Positions 22,849 to 36,974 of a stretch of 64,000 nt of DNA are shown piece by piece. A program made the translations under genes and the position numbers. The stretch's first letter is position 1. Every line of letters starts with the position of its first letter. The notes below the pieces were generated by a model. That model did not search any database and was not told where the DNA came from. It saw nothing but the letters and a program-made list of their open reading frames with translations. The DNA lies in the NCBI GenBank assembly GCA_013400975.1, contig WBMZ01010856.1:62001-126000 (forward strand), read 5' to 3'. The DNA is from Atrichornis clamosus (lineage: Eukaryota > Chordata > Aves > Passeriformes > Menuridae).

Positions 22849-24755
22849 GTGAGTGGCTCCATCTCAGCATCTCAAGCATGCAACACCCAGGAGAGATGGT
22901 TGGCAATGGCGTTTGAACATAGAGGAGTAGCAGCAGGTATTCCCTGCTGGCCGTGTTTTGCCAGTCTAGCATTATCAGTTAAGGACATGAAAAAAAATCA
23001 CATTTTCTCTCTGCTATCAAAATGTCAGCCAGAACCTAGCATGGACACAGGTGTGCCAGCAGGAAGGAGATTCCACCAGCTGCTGTGTGTGGAAGTGGTT
23101 TAATTAATCAGTGGTGTGGTATTCCTGCACAGGCTTAGGACCAGCAGTGCTGTGAAGGTGAGGGCAACTCAGCAGAGGTCAGGCTGGGTCAGCACTGACA
23201 CACCCTGCAGAAGCAGTGAAATGGGGGTTTCTTCATGTTTTACTCAATCATGTTGGTGTCTGGGGTAAGGCAATGCCTTGTTCTATTGAGACCTCAATCC
23301 ATCCCTTACATCTAGTACCAAAGTAGTATTTTAATGCCTTATTTTTGTTATAAATACGTGGTGTAAAGGCGAGGAGTTTCATCTTAGCTGCTCCTTACTA
23401 TGGAAAAATAGGTTAGTGATCTCCTGAGAGGTCCTTGCTTGTCTCTTCTAGTCTTGACCGAGCACTTCTCGTTTCTACTGAGCATGGTTGCAGCTGACAA
23501 CATTTATCTGCAAAGGAATGAAGCAAGCCTGAAGGGACAGAGCAGGCAGCTCTCATCTGCATTCTTCATAGCTGTCCCCTGCCTGATTTTTGTGCTGTGA
23601 AGGAAGGGAATAAACACTGCATACAACAGAAGAAGTGAAGTACAAAGTGTGGCCTCTGCTCCCAAACATTTCTCGCCACCTGACGAGAGAAAGTGTAGTG
23701 CGTGAACCAACAGAGTCATGAAGAGCTGGTCCTTTAAAAAAAGTGTCTCACAGCTCTCATCAGAGAAATGGATCTCTGCAAGAACAAGCTGGTATCAGGT
23801 CCCTCGAGGATGTTTCATTTCTGTCAATTGGCACCTTCTGGTTTACTTAAAGAAAAACGCAGGAAAAATGTAAAGGACAGGAAAGCAGCTATTCTGCAGC
23901 CTCTAGAAAATGACTTGTCTTTGGTTTTGGGTTTTTTTCCTTTTGGGGTACAAAAAGTCTATAGCAGGAGGGATTAGAAGAAGAAAATTAAAAGCTACAT
24001 TTATTGATGGAGATACTGACTAATTTAAATAACATACAACATTTAAAAAAAATTTGGCCAAGCAATTTGGGGCAGCAGATGAGAAGGGAAGGAGTCAATC
24101 CTAGAGCAGGGACAAAAGACATGGCACAATGAGATGAACTTTGCTTGTCCTCAAGGCTCAGCTGAAAACATTTTGTATGTGTCTGTCTAGCTATATTCTT
24201 TCTTTATCGCCTGCATTGTAGGACCTCAACAGGCCCCTCTAAGGCAGCATGTTTGAAAACTGGTCTGGGGCCAAAGCAGGGCTGAGACACCCCTGTTATT
24301 CAGCAGAAAGTCTCATGTTGATGTCTTGAGCTCCTGTCTGTGTGCAGAAGTCGTTTAATATCTGTAGGGTGCCTGAAGGGCTGTTGGATCCCAAATGCAC
24401 CTGAGTCTCCCTGCAGCCACTGACATGGGCTGTCCCTGAAACCCTTCTGCTGCTGAAACAACGGTGTGGTTGTAGGTTCTAGGGTACCACAGCCCAAAAA
24501 AGGGGTAGTCACTGGGGAAAGCAGGAGTGAGGCAATAAGGACAGGCAGCAAATAACACAGCAACATTCCTCAAATCTCCCTGTTATGATCCTCAGCAGTG
24601 ACCCCCAGGCTAACTCCCTGCTCCTTTTGGGATCCAGGGAGCAGCAGCACCAGGTGGACCGTGGATATCCATAGGGAGATACAGTAAATATCTCACAGCC
24701 AGAAGTAGCAGTATGTCAGGACAGGATGTGAAGATCAGACCTATAAAATGAATAG
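22849..24755. other. Non-coding stretch, no supported gene
   Basis: Only open frames under 90 codons, overlapping on both strands. No repeat family was recognised. A weak CTCF-like GCACCAGGTGGAC occurs at about 24647-24659 (10 of 13 consensus positions). Confidence 0.5.
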
Positions 24756-25100
24756 CAGGAAAGGGAATGTTTTAAATAAAGTTAGTTGTTTATGACTAAA
24801 TTAAGAGTCTCTCATTAATTCTCTAGTCTGCCAGAATATGAAAACTTAATGATTCCCTCTAAAAATACCCTATCCAAAACACAATTAACAGACTATTTGT
24901 AGGTATAGAGAACAATAAATAATAAAGGTTGTTGATTTTAATTCTTCAGAATTGACAGCTGGAAACAGAGTGTTTGCAAGCTGAGTAGACTGACACCTTT
25001 AAAAGAGAAGACATACATATCCCTGTGCAGATTAATTCTAGGCTATTTGCATATTTTACCATGGAAGGTAATCTGAACAGAGTCAAATATGATGCTCATT
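24756..25100. promoter_or_regulatory. Candidate conserved non-coding element (AT-rich, motif-dense)
   Basis: Repeat-free, AT-rich sequence with no long frame, several homeodomain-type TAAT cores (for example ATTAATTC at about 24816 and 25032) and a perfect octamer ATTTGCAT at 25045-25052. This texture resembles developmental enhancers in gene deserts. The call is inference from texture alone; conservation was not tested. Confidence 0.2.
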
Positions 25101-25137
25101 TCAAAGTCTTCTGAGACAAAGGGGGAGTAGAAAGTGC

Positions 25138-25152
25138 CTGCTGCTGCTGCTG
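25138..25152 (+). repeat. (CTG)5 microsatellite
   Basis: Five uninterrupted CTG units. Short and common in vertebrate DNA. Confidence 0.85.
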
Positions 25153-25829
25153 CTCCCTCTCACAATCACCAGCCACTCCCCAGCACTTTGCAGACCACAT
25201 GCCCACAAATCTTTTGGCAGATAATGAAGAAATGCTATGGAACAGTGAAAGGAGCAGATGTCTGCAGTGCTGAAGGAGTTACATGAAGTTTAGATAAGGC
25301 GTCAAGAATAACTTCACTCACTGTCTTGCAGACTGTAATTTTAGGCAAGTACAGCATAATTGCTGGACAAATGTTGCAAACTAAACTCTTATAATTTTTA
25401 ATTTTAAAAATGCAACTGCTATAGGAATTCTTATTAACCTTCCATGTCCATATTCTGCTTTCCTGGCAATAAGGTTTTACTGACATAAATTTTCTAGTAC
25501 AGTAAGTTTTAGAGTAACACGTACTACTAAACTGAAATTAGAATTTCCATGAGGGTGATTGTCATCCTGTTTCCCCCAGACACAGAAACCATACTGTGGG
25601 TAGTTCTGTCTTCTTGCTACAAAGCAGCACATCAGAGTTTCATGGATTTCAAACCCCCATGGTTACCTGCCTGCAAGACAACCATAAACCTCATACAAAG
25701 GAATAAAATATTTTAGTAGATGGATTTTATAGGACCGAACAGTAAAGATATACGAAACAATTAATATCAGATTACAAATACCCCTTGAGAGGGGTAGAAA
25801 ATCACACACTATGAAGTAATTATTGTAAG

Positions 25830-26030
25830 TTATTTTTCTTCATCTCATGAATCATTAATATGGCTGGAATTTGGCTGAGACGTGATGGATTTATTTGTTT
25901 ATTAGAAGACTTGCAATGGTGATTATGACTTGGGCACTGGAGTAAATTGGTTCCCTTAAGTAACTGCTGCTTTATCAAACTTATTCTTCAGTATTTCAAA
26001 TGGCTTAATAATAATGCAGAAAATGTACAG
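25830..26030. promoter_or_regulatory. Candidate conserved non-coding element
   Basis: AT-rich, low in simple repeats, with TAAT-type cores (GAATCATTAATATGG at about 25849-25863, TTAATAATAATG near 26004) and no open frame. Inferred from composition and motif density only. Confidence 0.2.
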
Positions 26031-29000
26031 GGCAGGTGATTCATTGCATCCAGAAGGCTGTAAGGATAAAACCCCTTTCCCTGCCAAAGGTGCCAGCAAA
26101 CCCTTATTGACCACTAATCCCAAAGAAACTGTCTATGATCTCATTTTCCCATTTACTTCCATACTCAGTGAGTTCAGTTGATATTTAGGGAACTACAGGT
26201 GAAGGACAGTGATAGAAATGAGCAATTTGTTTAAATCTGATCCAACAAGGAAACATCCCTGGCAAAGTCCTATGTTGTTGATTCATGAATGAACCAAATT
26301 AAAGCAAATTCATTGTGGGAGAAAAATCCTTATAACTGGATGGGATTTTTCCTTTGTGTTAAAGGAAAAGAAAGTACAAAAGTCTGTCAAAAAAGGATAT
26401 CCTGCATCAGAGAGGAAAATGTTAACTGGATTGTATGATGTATTTTCCAGTGATTTTCATGAAAAACTGGCATCTATGAAGCCACTCCACTGAGGTATTC
26501 CAGCTGCAGAGTCCCCTCTATCCAGCATCAGAAGTGGCAAAACCCCATCCTTGCCGGCACTCAAGGATCCAAACATTTGCGTTTTCCACTGAAAAGCAAG
26601 GTATACTATGCGTTTAGTTCAGATATCTAAATATAAGTCAAAGGGATGGCAATCTAGCAATAGACATACTCACAACCAGAAACAGGAGATGAAAGGGTTG
26701 CCCTTCTTTTTCCAGAAAACTTCAGTGAGAGAAAGATAATTGACTATAAAAGCTGCCAAAATGATTTGAAATGATGCAATTTCAAATCTGTTGAGCAATT
26801 CTTTTCTGAAAGACTGAGTAGGTCAGAATTACAGATGTGGGAATATCTTATCTCATTAAAGTCCTCCCTATTCTTCAAGACCCTGCATACGCACAATTAT
26901 ATATTCAATTTGCAATTGAATTTAATTTACATGCTTAATGATCCAGAAACCCAAGAACACAGTTAGAGGCGAATAGGAAGTTTGGCAACATTCTCAAAAT
27001 AAAGAATGGTTAATCAATCAGATGCCTAGGTTATGAGAAGAAGGAAAGAAAACAAGGACAGGCAGTGAGTGCTGATTCAGAAGCAGAGTATAGACCACTC
27101 TGAGACCAGATAATCAAAAGGATAAGAGAGAGTCCGAATAATGTCTGAAAAGCAGTGTCAGACTGAAACATTTTATCTGTTGCAGTGTAACAATGACTCT
27201 CAGCCCGGCTGTGCTTCAGCTGCCCGGTTTGAAATGGAAACCATTCTATTTTTTTGTTTATCTGATCTGTTTCAAGCTTTAACTCAAGAGTTTTATCATT
27301 TGGTTGGTGTCCCTGAACCACAATGCAAATGTAGTTCAAGTAACTTTATAAAAAGTGTTACACAAATCTGTTGTTTTCTGGATAAATTAGAAATTATGCA
27401 AAGCAGAAGTTCACCACTGTGTCCTGTAGAAATACTCTTAGGATACATTGCATAAGCCAGGAGTCTGGAGGAATATGGACTCTAAAGAAGACACTTAGTA
27501 GGTTGCATCAATAGAACAATCAGGGAGAGAGGAGTCATAGCAACACCTTCTAAATGTGGTCGGCAGCAAGGGCACATCCACAGAGTGGATCAGCACACGC
27601 AGGGTAAGTAACCCAGCGGGATCTCAAAGTGCTTAAGGAATTTCCGGAAATAACCATAAGCAAGGAAGAAGAATTTGGGCTGGAGATCTGAGCTGTTTAG
27701 GAGATGGCTACTCATGGGTCCTGAGAGTATAGCATCGCCCTCCATCGGAAGAGGAATTTTTCTTTGATTTCACAGTTAAATAAGGGAGGATTTAAGCTTT
27801 AGATTATTTTATAGCCTTCAAGATTTGGGAGTGAGGTTTTTAAAAGAGGGTACTAAAGGCTAAAAAAGCAAGGAAAAAAGAAAAATTAACCAACTGTTTA
27901 CTGTTATGACACTTTCAACCCACTTTCATGTACACTAAAACATACATTTGGGATATTTTAGGGTAGACCTAAACCTTTGCAAGAGCTGGAGTAAATTTTT
28001 ATAGTACAAACGTTCACTTCAGTGTCACTCCAGCAATCTGTGGACCATCAGTGACTTCACCAGGACCATTAACTCACCCAAGAAATGTTGTGCAAGCTCT
28101 GATCAGAAACTGAGGATGGGATGGTAAATCCTTTAGCAGTTATCCCTGAAGGACAATAGCAAGACACAGGCAGAGAAGTGAGACTTGCACTTTATTTCTT
28201 CTTTCATGTGCTAAATCTGACTTTCTTCTCACTTATTGATTTTAGAAAATAAAGTCCTGATATACTGCAGGCTCAATGAGAAGAATAATAAAAAAGTATT
28301 TCTTACAGCTATGAAACTACTATGCTGTAATTTTAGGGATGCTATTAAGTGTTTGATTGGTGACATAAAGTTACTCTTTACTGCATCCATCATCAGAGTT
28401 TCTCATGCAGATTAATTGCCTTTGCTTCATAAGGAAGGGGACTAGAGAGCAACAACCATAATTCTGTTGAGAACAGGCTGCAAGATTTATTCTAAGTTCA
28501 CATTTTCCTCCTTGCGAGCTGGACAGCTGACTCCAAACCTGGGCCAAGATGCTGGGCCACCACAGAAACTTCAGAGGAAGTTGGTGGAGTTCAGGCTCAA
28601 GAGACAGCTGGGTCACAAGATAGCATGACAACTCCCAGGGTGGCAGCAATATAAGATCAAACCTAAGCAGGTTTTAAAGAGACTCTTCCAAAACAAGAAA
28701 GGTTCAGAAATGGTCTGTGTGGGAAAACATTAGCTTTAACAGACCTCAGAAGTTTCAGAGGGACCGTGAGGAGCCTGGTTGTGTCAAGACTCCTACTGAG
28801 AAATTGTTTGATATCCAGTGAACAAAGTGTGTTCATATCCTGCATGCTTCTTGTTGGATCTCTTTTGCCCTGAAATACTTTGAATTCGTAAGGGGTTTCT
28901 GGGTACTGGGCAGGACTCTCACTGCATCCAGCAGCAACAGAGTGACTTGCAAACAGTTCAACCAAAGACTGAGTTGAGAAAGAATCTTGTGAGATACCAT

Positions 29001-32000
29001 CCTCAATCTAGAAACACAACCGAAAGAAGAAATGTACTGGCCGATGTGATGGAGCCGACACAGTGAACAGCTTCATAAAGCAGCCAGCCACCTCACTTTT
29101 AAGTGACAGATACATTTACCTCACTTAAAATAAAGAGTTTGGGCTGAGGCACACTGTTGGTCATTACGTCTTAAGAACGAGTGCAAATAATGTGCAAGCC
29201 CTCTTTCTCCAAAACTCAAATCATTTATTGTTCTGGGTTGTTTGCAATATGGTTGCTTAACTTCTCCTTTATTGTAAGGTTTTATTCTCCCTTTTTCTAT
29301 ATCCTCTCATTCCAGGGGAGCAAGAAGTTAAAGGGAACCAAAGGGAGAGATTTCAATAAGATCACATCTGTTAGTGGGAGAAACATTGCTGGAATATTGT
29401 CTTGTCATTTGCTAGATGGTGTTAATGAAAACATTATGCAAGTTGCTGTGGGATAAGAGAGGCTCATTGCAGATGCAAACAGATGTTTCAGTACCAAAGT
29501 AAAAATGTTGGGAATAATTTTAGCTGTAATTAACGTAGTGCATTTTATAACAAATTTGTACCTTTAGGAGTGTCTTGAAGCATTAACCTTGAATTATACA
29601 ATTGCTTTATGATAGGTGGGGCACTGTGGAAATTTTCTCTAGTAAGGCTGAAGACACCACACTTTATATGTCTTCAAAAGGGCTCCTGTGACTATTAGTG
29701 CAATTGCACCTTTATAGCCATGGCCCCATTGCATGCTTGAAAACCACTCTCCTTCCCTGACTTCCCAGCTCCATGATCACTTAAATCCATAACTTTCTGC
29801 AGTAATGCTATTGCTGAGGAGAGATTCCTTCCTGCTTCCACCTGGTGATCAGCTCCTGCTCTGAAGCCTTGGGACTGATTTAATAGCCCTTATAATTTCC
29901 ATCCTGTCTAGCAGTAGTGGCCATGTCCAAGGATATCTCATGTGTTGTGAGGGGTGAGTAATGTCATTCAGAGGCTTGTGCTGAGAATGAAGACATTACG
30001 AAATGAGTCCTTTGCCACAAATCATTCTTCCCACAAAGAATAATAGTCACTGTGCTGTGTCTGAGCCTGTGGTGTGAGCACGGCTGTCCCCCCGTGTCAG
30101 GAGTGCATCAGCCTCACCAAAGCCAGTGAGAGATGCTTGTATTAGTAATCCCCAAGGATGCACTCACCGTGCAAAAGGGGTGTTCTTTTGTGCTAGGAAA
30201 CCACAGCTGTCTGAGTTATTGTTGCAGAGGGTATATCCTTGTCAGCCTTAATAGTAATTTATATTCCCAGGTCAGGCATTTTCAGGAAGTCAGCAGTGTC
30301 AGTAGGGGATGAATCAGCAGAATCTGCATTTTGGAAAGTAACCTCTGGAACAGGTCTGACAAGCAGTCTCCCTCAAAAAATTATGGCTCCTGACAGGCTC
30401 AGAGGTGTTCTGACATCCACGAGTGAGGACAGGACAAAACTGTCCCTCCAGTTTGTAGGTCCAGGGCTGGGGGGGTTTCTCTTGGCCCCGGTCCATGCAA
30501 ACCCCTGCAGATGGGAGCGTTGGCAGCGGCAGCAGCACGGCTGGGGAACAGTCACAGGGGAGTATCTGTAGCAACACTCGTCTGTGGGACTGCTCATGAA
30601 GGCCACACAGGGGCAAAACTGTGGAAAAGTAGGATTATGCATTGCATCTGGGACTGCTGAGCCCAAAAGGAAAAGCATTCCCATCCTCACACGACTGTGG
30701 GTATGTGAGCAGTGTGATATTGGGAACAGTTCAAGCCCTGATCCCAGGGCACTCCCAAGGCATTGCACTGCACAGGGCAATGCTGAGGCCACGGCATGAC
30801 CCTCACAGCTGCTCTCTGTCCATTACTGTTCACTTCTCTCACACTAAATATGAAACCACTTTCCTTCCTGACACTGTCTGTGTAATAAAAGCCTGAGCAT
30901 TATCCCAGCAACTGAAAACTTCTCTCCCTTTGTGTTGAGATGTGGAGCATAAAACCAAAATGTTCGGGTAGTGAGTATTTGGACGGCTGTGGTAACCAAA
31001 ACCATGCGACACATAAAAGTTCACCCTGTGTTGGCATGGATACTAATTTGGACTAGGCTGCTGATGATATATAGTCTGTGATGACAAGTGTAATTTTTTT
31101 TCATGTAGCCCTTTTTACCTTGTTGTTAACTGAATATTAACAACTTCTAAGTCATGGCCAGACATTTATTTTACCCCTAAATCACCCACAGAATCCCTAC
31201 AGGAAGATAATTTATCAATAAGCCAAATGAATTCCAGTAACTGTAAATCAATAGGAAAGGATTATTTGCCAATTTAGCCTATGTTTTTTCTTTCTTTCTG
31301 GTCTTACAGATAAGGAGACCAAGTTAAAATGCTTTATTATACTCTACTCAGCTTATTTTACGCTGCTCTATTTTATTGACAGTGGGCAGCATTTGCTCCC
31401 CAGAATAAAAGGGACAGATCCTGCTTCACAGTGGTGGAAATCCAAGACAACTCCACTGCAGAGTTCCTTCACAATACTTCTGTTTTATGAAGGAAGAATA
31501 AGCCAAAAATTCTTGTATTATAGAAAATGGGAGAGAGGCAGAAGGACAACTGGGTTAAAAATCCTGATAGAGAATAGTTGTGTGAGATACCTGTAATGTT
31601 AGGAGCTGATTTGGGAAACTGTGCGAGAGGAAAAGAACTACCTTTCTGTAAATACTTTTTGAAATAAAAATTGTGAAATCTCTTCTAAAAATCTGGCATG
31701 CTATTCAGTTCAGAAAAAAAAAAAAAGTAAGTTAATTTTAATGTTGATTGTAGTGTGGGGAATTTGTTCTGGCCAGGGCATGGGATGTTCCAGGTGCAGG
31801 CCCCTGGGGCACTGTAGCAATGCAAACATGCTGACCTTTATTTCGGGTGAGTCTGTGGGCTGAGCCTGAGGCTAGTGCTGAAGAACTAGAAATATGACTT
31901 TATGTTTAAAAACAAAGATCAGAAGAGGGACTAAAATGCAGCTGTAGAAGTCAAAATCCTTCTAAATAGCCAAGGTCAAGGTGTTCAGTTTCAAGTTTTT

Positions 32001-34189
32001 GCAGATTTCCCTTATTTCTCACCTCTGACTTTCCCTTTTAGTTTGCTTTTAAAACAAACTTAGAATACTTAAAGTTGTTCCTGAAAGAAACAGAAACCCC
32101 ACCATTCATCTGTCTGCAGTGAGAGGAAACACAGATTGCTGGCTTCCTTAAGTTGAAGGTAAATAGACGAGTTAGTGTTGAGAATCTGTGTAGCTGCTGA
32201 GCAGGTTTGCATCTCTCCTTCTCCTCCATCTGTGCGTGCTGGCCTCTCTCCTCTGCCTGAACTAACCCTGCACGATGCCATTCAGAAAACTGGCTGCCAC
32301 CTGCACCATCCGTGCTCTGCCTCCAGGCCCTTCTAACTGCTACAGTCCCGCCGATCTGCAAATTCTGACTTAAGGAATTACTTCATTTCATTGAAAGGCC
32401 AGGGACACTCGTAAGAAAAGAAAAGTAGAATCATGTCCCTTTCAGAGCTGTGCTGGGCTGTTCATGCACCTGGCCGTGCCTCCTCAGCTGTTTTCATTCT
32501 CACTTGCAGTGCTGGGAGCCTTCAAGTCCCGGACAGCAGCTTGCCTTCCCTCACAAAAGGTAGCCCTGCTGCTGTTCCTGTCCTCTGTGCTTCCCAGGTG
32601 GTTGGTGGGGTTGTTGCACAGATCTCTGACATGCTTCAGCTCCACTGGCAGGATTTGTCCTTTGCTGTCCACTTTGGCCGTGTCCTCGGGCAGCTGAGGG
32701 CTCTGGAGCTGAGCTCAGTCAGTCAAAGGCAAGAGGCAATCTCAGAGGAGCACTAGGATGTTGTGTGCAAACAAACCCCAACCGACCTTTCTTTTCCTCC
32801 TGCCAGTTGTTCAAAAGGCCGTGGGGATAGGGAGAGCAGAGGACACTGGGAGGTAGCAAGACTGTCCAAAGTAAAAAGGTCAACGAGTGGATGGTTGTAT
32901 TTGGTCGGGGATTAAAAAAAAAGTGTTTTGCACCAGGGCACAGTATCAGTATAAAGTTCCGAATATGTTTAAACTGGGAATTGCAGTGAAGTTTCTGTAT
33001 GGAAGATGAGTAGTCTTCAGTGCCACGATAGGTAGAGCACGTGGCTATGGAACTCCTTGCACTTGGGAGGCTGTTTGCAGTGTCCAAGAGCCATAAGTTG
33101 CTTGGTTGTTGACATGGGCCATCTTCTCCACTGCTGTGAAAAGAATGAGGGCAGGAGAGGGGTTGGAGTGTGCTCCAGAAGCAGACATGTGGGTCAAAGC
33201 CTTCAGGCCCTCACTGCCCCTGCTCCCAGTCTGTGCGTTCTGGCATGAGGGACTTGAGGCTTTCTCTCCTGTAGCACAACCAGGGTTTGCTTTCATACCT
33301 GTGGACAGTTGTCTTGAGCTTTCTTTGGTTGGCATTTGTGATTTCTGAACAAATACTTGACAAGAAAGTATGTTGTTGAACACTGTAACTAAAATGTCTG
33401 CTGCTTTAATTTCTGCTGCTACAATACTAATTTTCACCTGAGATTACTTCAGGAACTGTTGTCCTTATCTTTGCTTGATTTTTCTCATAGTACAGCCCTG
33501 AGACTTTTTCAGGTACTGTGTGAAAAATTGCTATAATTGGAGCGGGTGTGAGAAACAAGCACCTCCTGTTTCCCACTGCTACCATTAAGATTAAAAGAGA
33601 AATTAGAAAAGTTAAGCTGGAGCCAATGTTTCCCCTGGACAGTATTTTTCTTAGTTCTTTGTCAGCCTCATTTACCATTTCACAGACTGTGCCTCAATGA
33701 TTTGGATTCAGTGAAAACTCACAATAACCTGAGCAGCTCAGTATGCACAGCAGAAAAAAAGACCTTTATAATGCAGAGATGCTCTGTGCATTCTTGCCTC
33801 TGCAAGAAAACGAGTGGAATAGAGAGACTGTGTAGGAGGATGAAACCAGCCACTATTTCATTGTTAAGGGCAGGATTGGTGAAGAATTGGGTGGTGGAAT
33901 GGGCTGCAATGACCCTGCACTACCAAAATGCCCTTTCACAAGACAAGCAGTACACCACCCATGCAGTACATCAAGCCTTTTCCTGAAAGGGATTCTGTCT
34001 CACACAGCATTGCCAGCAGGAATTTGATTCATGCAGAAGCCAAATAACCGTGGGAGGAATAAAATCCAAAGCAGGGAAAGAAGAAATGCAGGCAAATTCC
34101 AGCAGGTGTGCTAGAGGTACAGCTGGTGTCAGTGCCCAAAAAGGATGGCTTCCTTATCCTGCCCATTTGAGAAAATGGGAATCTAGTCT
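26031..34189. other. Long non-coding stretch, no supported gene
   Basis: The largest frames are 139 codons (30373-30792, minus) and 130 codons (33045-33437, minus). The first lies in a locally GC-richer patch (30.4-30.8 kb) with four other overlapping frames, and neither shows a domain. Other content: a donor-like CAGG|GTAAGT at about 27605, an A13 run (31714-31726) and a 9-A run (32914-32922). About 29.5-29.62 kb is AT-rich with TAATTAAC-type motifs. Confidence 0.5.
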
Positions 34190-34280
34190 GGAGCATGCCT
34201 TTCTTGGCAGTGCTGGGTTAACAGTTGGACTCAATGAGCTCAGAGGTCTTTTCCAAGAGAAGTGATTTTATGATTCTGCT
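34190..34280 (+). mobile_element. CR1 LINE 3' end fragment
   Basis: The stretch CTTGGCAGTGCTGGGTTAAC, then AGTTGGACTCAATGAGCTCA, then GAGGTCTTTTCC and a terminal TTTTATGATTCTG follows the remembered 3' terminus of avian CR1 copies ('GGTTGGACTCGATGATCTTAGAGGTCTTTTCCAACC...ATTCTATGATTCT'). CR1 is the main avian LINE; copies are normally truncated at the 5' end, as here. This piece carries no reverse-transcriptase sequence and is non-functional. The left border is approximate. Confidence 0.8.
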
Positions 34281-36974
34281 CTCCAGTGTGTGGCTCAGGA
34301 TAAGTCCTGGAGCTCTGAAGTATGTCTGCAGCAAACTGCTGCTTCTGGGGGCGTCATGAATTATTTAAGAGCGATGATGCACATTGAAAATATTATTCTT
34401 TGCCACTGAGCTAAAGGGCAGCCCTAACCTGTTCCCTGGTTTGTGTCCATCCTCAAATGCTGGGGGAGCAGATATTGTCCACTTGTTCTGCAGTAGTACT
34501 AGTACTAATCACAGGGGGACCAAGGTTAATGGTTGTGTTGTTCTCTGTCCAATTCTCACTTGGTTTTCGGTACTCACGTCCTGTCACTGAGTTTAATTTT
34601 TGTACATTTCTGCTGTGTTCATGACAAAGGAGCAGGATCTTAAGTCTTTCTCTTAGAAACAGAATTCGTGACTGGGAATCAGTTAGGAAGAAGTCAGTCT
34701 TTCCCACCTCCTGCATCCAGTCCACCACCTGTCCTGCTGCTTATTACCTTGGAATGGCAAGTACAGATTCAGGTCAGAGACGACGTTTCAGTGTTGAAGT
34801 TGTTCCTTTTCCTGTTTGAGTAGGGGCAGGGGATGAGGGGATAGACTTTAATTCATGGTGCAAGTACTGATCTGTGCTAGAAGAGGCTGATGCATTTCAG
34901 GACAAATCTGTTCTTAGAACAGTCTCTGCCTTTGTGCCAATATCTCTCCAGAAATTTCTGAAATTTAGCCAAGAGGCTGTTGGGACAGAAAATACAGGGA
35001 AATGTTCCCAATGGAGTTGTTTCTTCTGTACACAGGCAGGGGCATCCCATGTGTTTAAGACCTTACTTCTGGACAAAAAATGCAAGACAACCTTGAGAGA
35101 CAAGAGACCTTAAGGATTCAAATAACTTTTCTTTATGTTGAGACAGCAGAAACATCATAATCATGAAAACAAAAATGTGCACCATCATTTGTGTATTGAC
35201 AGGTGCTCTGAGCTCTAGAAGAGGAGCTGAACTTAGGGGAGGCAAAGAAACAAAGGTGGGTTGCTCTGGTGATAACCAGTCTGCTCCTCAGCCTCCAAAG
35301 TTCTGGGTACCTCAGATAAATACATCAGCTCACAGTGCTCCCTCCAACAGCTCTTACTGCCTGTGCCACATTCCTCTCAGGAAAGAGTTTGAGAGCCAGC
35401 CAGACTAATTCTTCCCTCATCTTTCTTCTTACTTAATAGAGAGGGAGTTAAATGGCAGAGAGATAAGCTGCAGGTCTGGCTGGATATAAACATAAGAAAG
35501 AGGAGGCTTTGCGACTGGCTTATCTTATCTCTATGCTTCCACAATGTCTAACAAACCACAGAAATAAAAGCGGAACCAGAACAGTCTTTTTGTTGTTGTT
35601 GTTTTGTTTTTCTTTGTTGTTTTGTTTTGTTTTTCTTTTTGTCTAACTCCCTCAGGTTTAAAAATACACTTTGAAAAATAAGGTTGACTCTCAAGATTTA
35701 AGATCCCTGCAGCAAACCTGATGATGCTTGCAAACTGGCTCACTTTGGTTGTGTAAGTAGCTGTTGCCTTGAGAAGTCTGATTTTGCCCATTTCACTATA
35801 CTTCCTAGCAAGAAACCTTCTAAACCCTCTGTAGGTTAAGCCCCTGCCATCTGTGACAACTTCAGCTGAGACCCCCCCAAAAGCATCTTTAGACAGGAAT
35901 TGCCTTGGGTGAGGAAAGCTTGTGTCTTTCAATGTTACTGTGATACTTGCTGTTTTACTTTTCCAGAACTTCTGTGACTACCCCCAGCTTTCAGGTTTTA
36001 CTCCTTGTTCACACAAGAACAAGGTGAAAATGTGAATAACATAATCTAAGGGTATGGAAGATTACAGCAACTGATGAAGAATCCAAACTGTGCTCGAGTT
36101 CAGTTGAAAATTTATAATTTCAAACTAATTTCATTAATTCAGTGGCATGACTCAGTGTTTTCTAACACATTTTGGTTCAGCAGTAATATATTGCTTGGGT
36201 AATCTGCTAATAGCTTCTTTAGAATTGTTGTACTGAAAACAGCCTGGTTTGGATTGCTTCCCCCACTCCTCTGCCCCCCTTATAATATTGCAATGGGGTA
36301 TTTGTCATGCTGCAGGAGATGAACTCAGAAAATTATGTTTTGTGCTGTAAATTAAAAATATGATAGTAGGAGTTCAAGATAGCTGTTTTGTGAAGGGAGT
36401 CACTGTGAAAATGACTTCAAGTTCTAAAACAAACTGATTTGGGGGCTAGATTTTTGCCCGCTACTTACAGACTAATTTAAAAAAAGCCTGAGAGCTTATC
36501 AATGTGAAGGAAGGACTGAAGCTGGAGCTAATTAACTTTTATCTAATTTTAAGTACACGTGCAGGTATTGATAATTATTACATTAGGTGTCTCTCTCCTC
36601 CAACAAGCCATGTGTTACAGAGAACCCACTCACCCGCTTGCCCTGCCTTCCCTCGTGAGCCAGAAACCTTTCAGGCTCATTCCTACTGATAAGAAATGTC
36701 AAATACTCCAGGCTTCCCAGCAACAGCAAGGAGCCAGAGGGGCTGCCTTCACAACCAGCTGGCTTGATATCTTTGTCTTTCAGGCGCATTATATCTGTTA
36801 GACAAAAACCCTGGTGCACGTGTGCTGCACTGTGCTGCTCCTCTGGCTGCAAACGTCCCTCTGCTCCCCAGCACACGAGCCTTTTCTGTGTGTCTTGTTC
36901 TCGCTGCTCTTTATACTCTCTAGTGAAAAGAATACATTTTTAAATACCATGCCATTCCTATTTAGACTTTACTC
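34281..36974. other. Non-coding stretch, no supported gene
   Basis: It contains a perfect 14-bp palindrome, TAGTACTAGTACTA (34494-34507), and a T/G-rich low-complexity tract at 35584-35641 (listed separately). The longest frame, 133 codons on the minus strand (35531-35932), is partly a translation of that low-complexity tract, visible as Lys/Thr/Asn runs. Confidence 0.5.
35584..35641 (+). repeat. T/G-rich low-complexity tract
   Basis: Consecutive TTG and TTTTG units with interspersed TTTTTC. A simple-sequence tract with no further information. Confidence 0.85.
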
